From CAVSWN01 sp046728115 (GTDB lineage Bacteria; Acidobacteriota; Vicinamibacteria; Vicinamibacterales; CAVVIG01), in the NCBI GenBank assembly GCA_046728115.1, contig JBKPDW010000261.1, forward strand, positions 1 through 15,176: DNA of 15,176 nt, in the 5' to 3' direction. A program made the translations under genes and the position numbers. This document shows, one piece after another, positions 14,903 to 15,176 of this stretch; within the stretch, counting starts at the first letter, position 1; the number at the start of each line of letters is the position of its first letter. The notes beneath the pieces were generated by a model. That model made no database searches, was not told the DNA's origin, and was given only the letters and a program-made list of their open reading frames with translations.

Positions 14903-15176
14903 ATGCGTTCACGATTGGGTCTCCGCTCCTTCCCGGTCCTCGTCCTCGCCCTATTGATGACGAGCGGGATAGCACGCGCGCAGTCGACAGCCACCGTCCA
15001 GGGCACGGTGACCGACACGCAAGGCGCCGTGATGCCGGGCGTGACGGTCACCCTGCAGAACACTGCAACGGGCATCGAGCGGTCGGTCGTGACCAGCTCG
15101 GCCGGCGAGTTCGTCGCGGCATCGCTAGCGCCCGGCCACTACGCGCTTGTCGCGCATCTCGAGGGATTCTCGGATC
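14903..15176 (+). CDS. TonB-dependent receptor-like outer membrane protein, N-terminal fragment (3' end outside window)
   Basis: About 91 residues are visible. The first roughly 26 form a signal peptide (Arg-rich start, FPVLVLALLMTSGIA core, RAQS cleavage region). Directly after it comes a carboxypeptidase-regulatory-like beta sandwich: ATVQGTVTDTQGAVMPGVTVTLQN, TGIERSVVTSSAGEFVAASLAPGHYAL and VAHLEGFSD. This arrangement is the usual start of the roughly 1000-residue Oar-like TonB-dependent receptors that are abundant in Acidobacteriota, where the domain precedes the plug and barrel. Only the N-terminal domain is seen, so a different secreted protein with this domain remains possible. It follows its own intergenic region and ribosome site, separate from the carboxylase operon. 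Confidence 0.82.
   Translation, partial: MRSRLGLRSFPVLVLALLMTSGIARAQSTATVQGTVTDTQGAVMPGVTVTLQNTATGIERSVVTSSAGEFVAASLAPGHYALVAHLEGFSD

Overview
This 15.2 kb window is GC-rich bacterial chromosome that looks like Acidobacteriota, probably a Vicinamibacteria-like lineage. That placement is an inference. It rests on the Oar-like TonB-dependent receptor start at the right edge (a carboxypeptidase-regulatory-like domain after a signal peptide), the excisionase-type HTH/receiver fusion regulator, the adjacent fibronectin-type lipoprotein, and the style of the intergenic repeats. No plasmid, phage, insertion sequence, CRISPR array or RNA gene was seen. The genes are mostly core or housekeeping-like, plus several poorly characterised envelope proteins.

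Layout. (a) Positions 1-4777 are read on the minus strand: a GAF-GAF-PAS soluble histidine kinase (4777-2675), then after 3 bp a response regulator with an N-terminal excisionase-like helix-turn-helix (2671-2078), then an ABC-F ATPase (1962 to beyond the left edge). (b) A divergent intergenic region (4778-4953) carries candidate promoters for both directions that could share one palindromic -35 hexamer. (c) Positions 4954-7390 on the plus strand form an ECF sigma factor / zinc-finger membrane anti-sigma factor / secreted protein operon. (d) A small lipoprotein (7497-7979) converges on a secreted Ser/Gly-rich, Tyr/Gly-rich PEGA-like protein (8924-8040, minus). (e) Positions 9170-12379 hold hslV, hslU and a large fibronectin-type lipoprotein, tightly packed or overlapping. 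(f) Positions 12527-14766 hold a TalC-type transaldolase translationally overlapped with an acyl-CoA (propionyl-CoA type) carboxylase beta subunit. (g) From 14903 a TonB-dependent receptor-like gene starts and runs off the right edge.

How the parts relate. The left half holds two signalling modules placed back to back: a cytoplasmic two-component pair and an envelope-sensing ECF sigma/anti-sigma pair. The right half combines protein quality control (the HslVU protease), envelope lipoproteins and carbon metabolism. Four different families of short degenerate inverted/tandem repeats sit between or at the edges of genes (around 2005-2070, 7393-7480, 7991-8040 and 9098-9169). A fifth CGCAGAG-type repeat (11101-11163) lies inside a coding region and supplies part of a lipoprotein signal peptide. 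The strongest items for a second look are that repeat-encoded signal peptide, the HTH-receiver fusion, the third gene of the sigma operon, the transaldolase-type active site in an apparent fructose-6-phosphate aldolase homologue, and the propeptide-like N-terminus of HslV.
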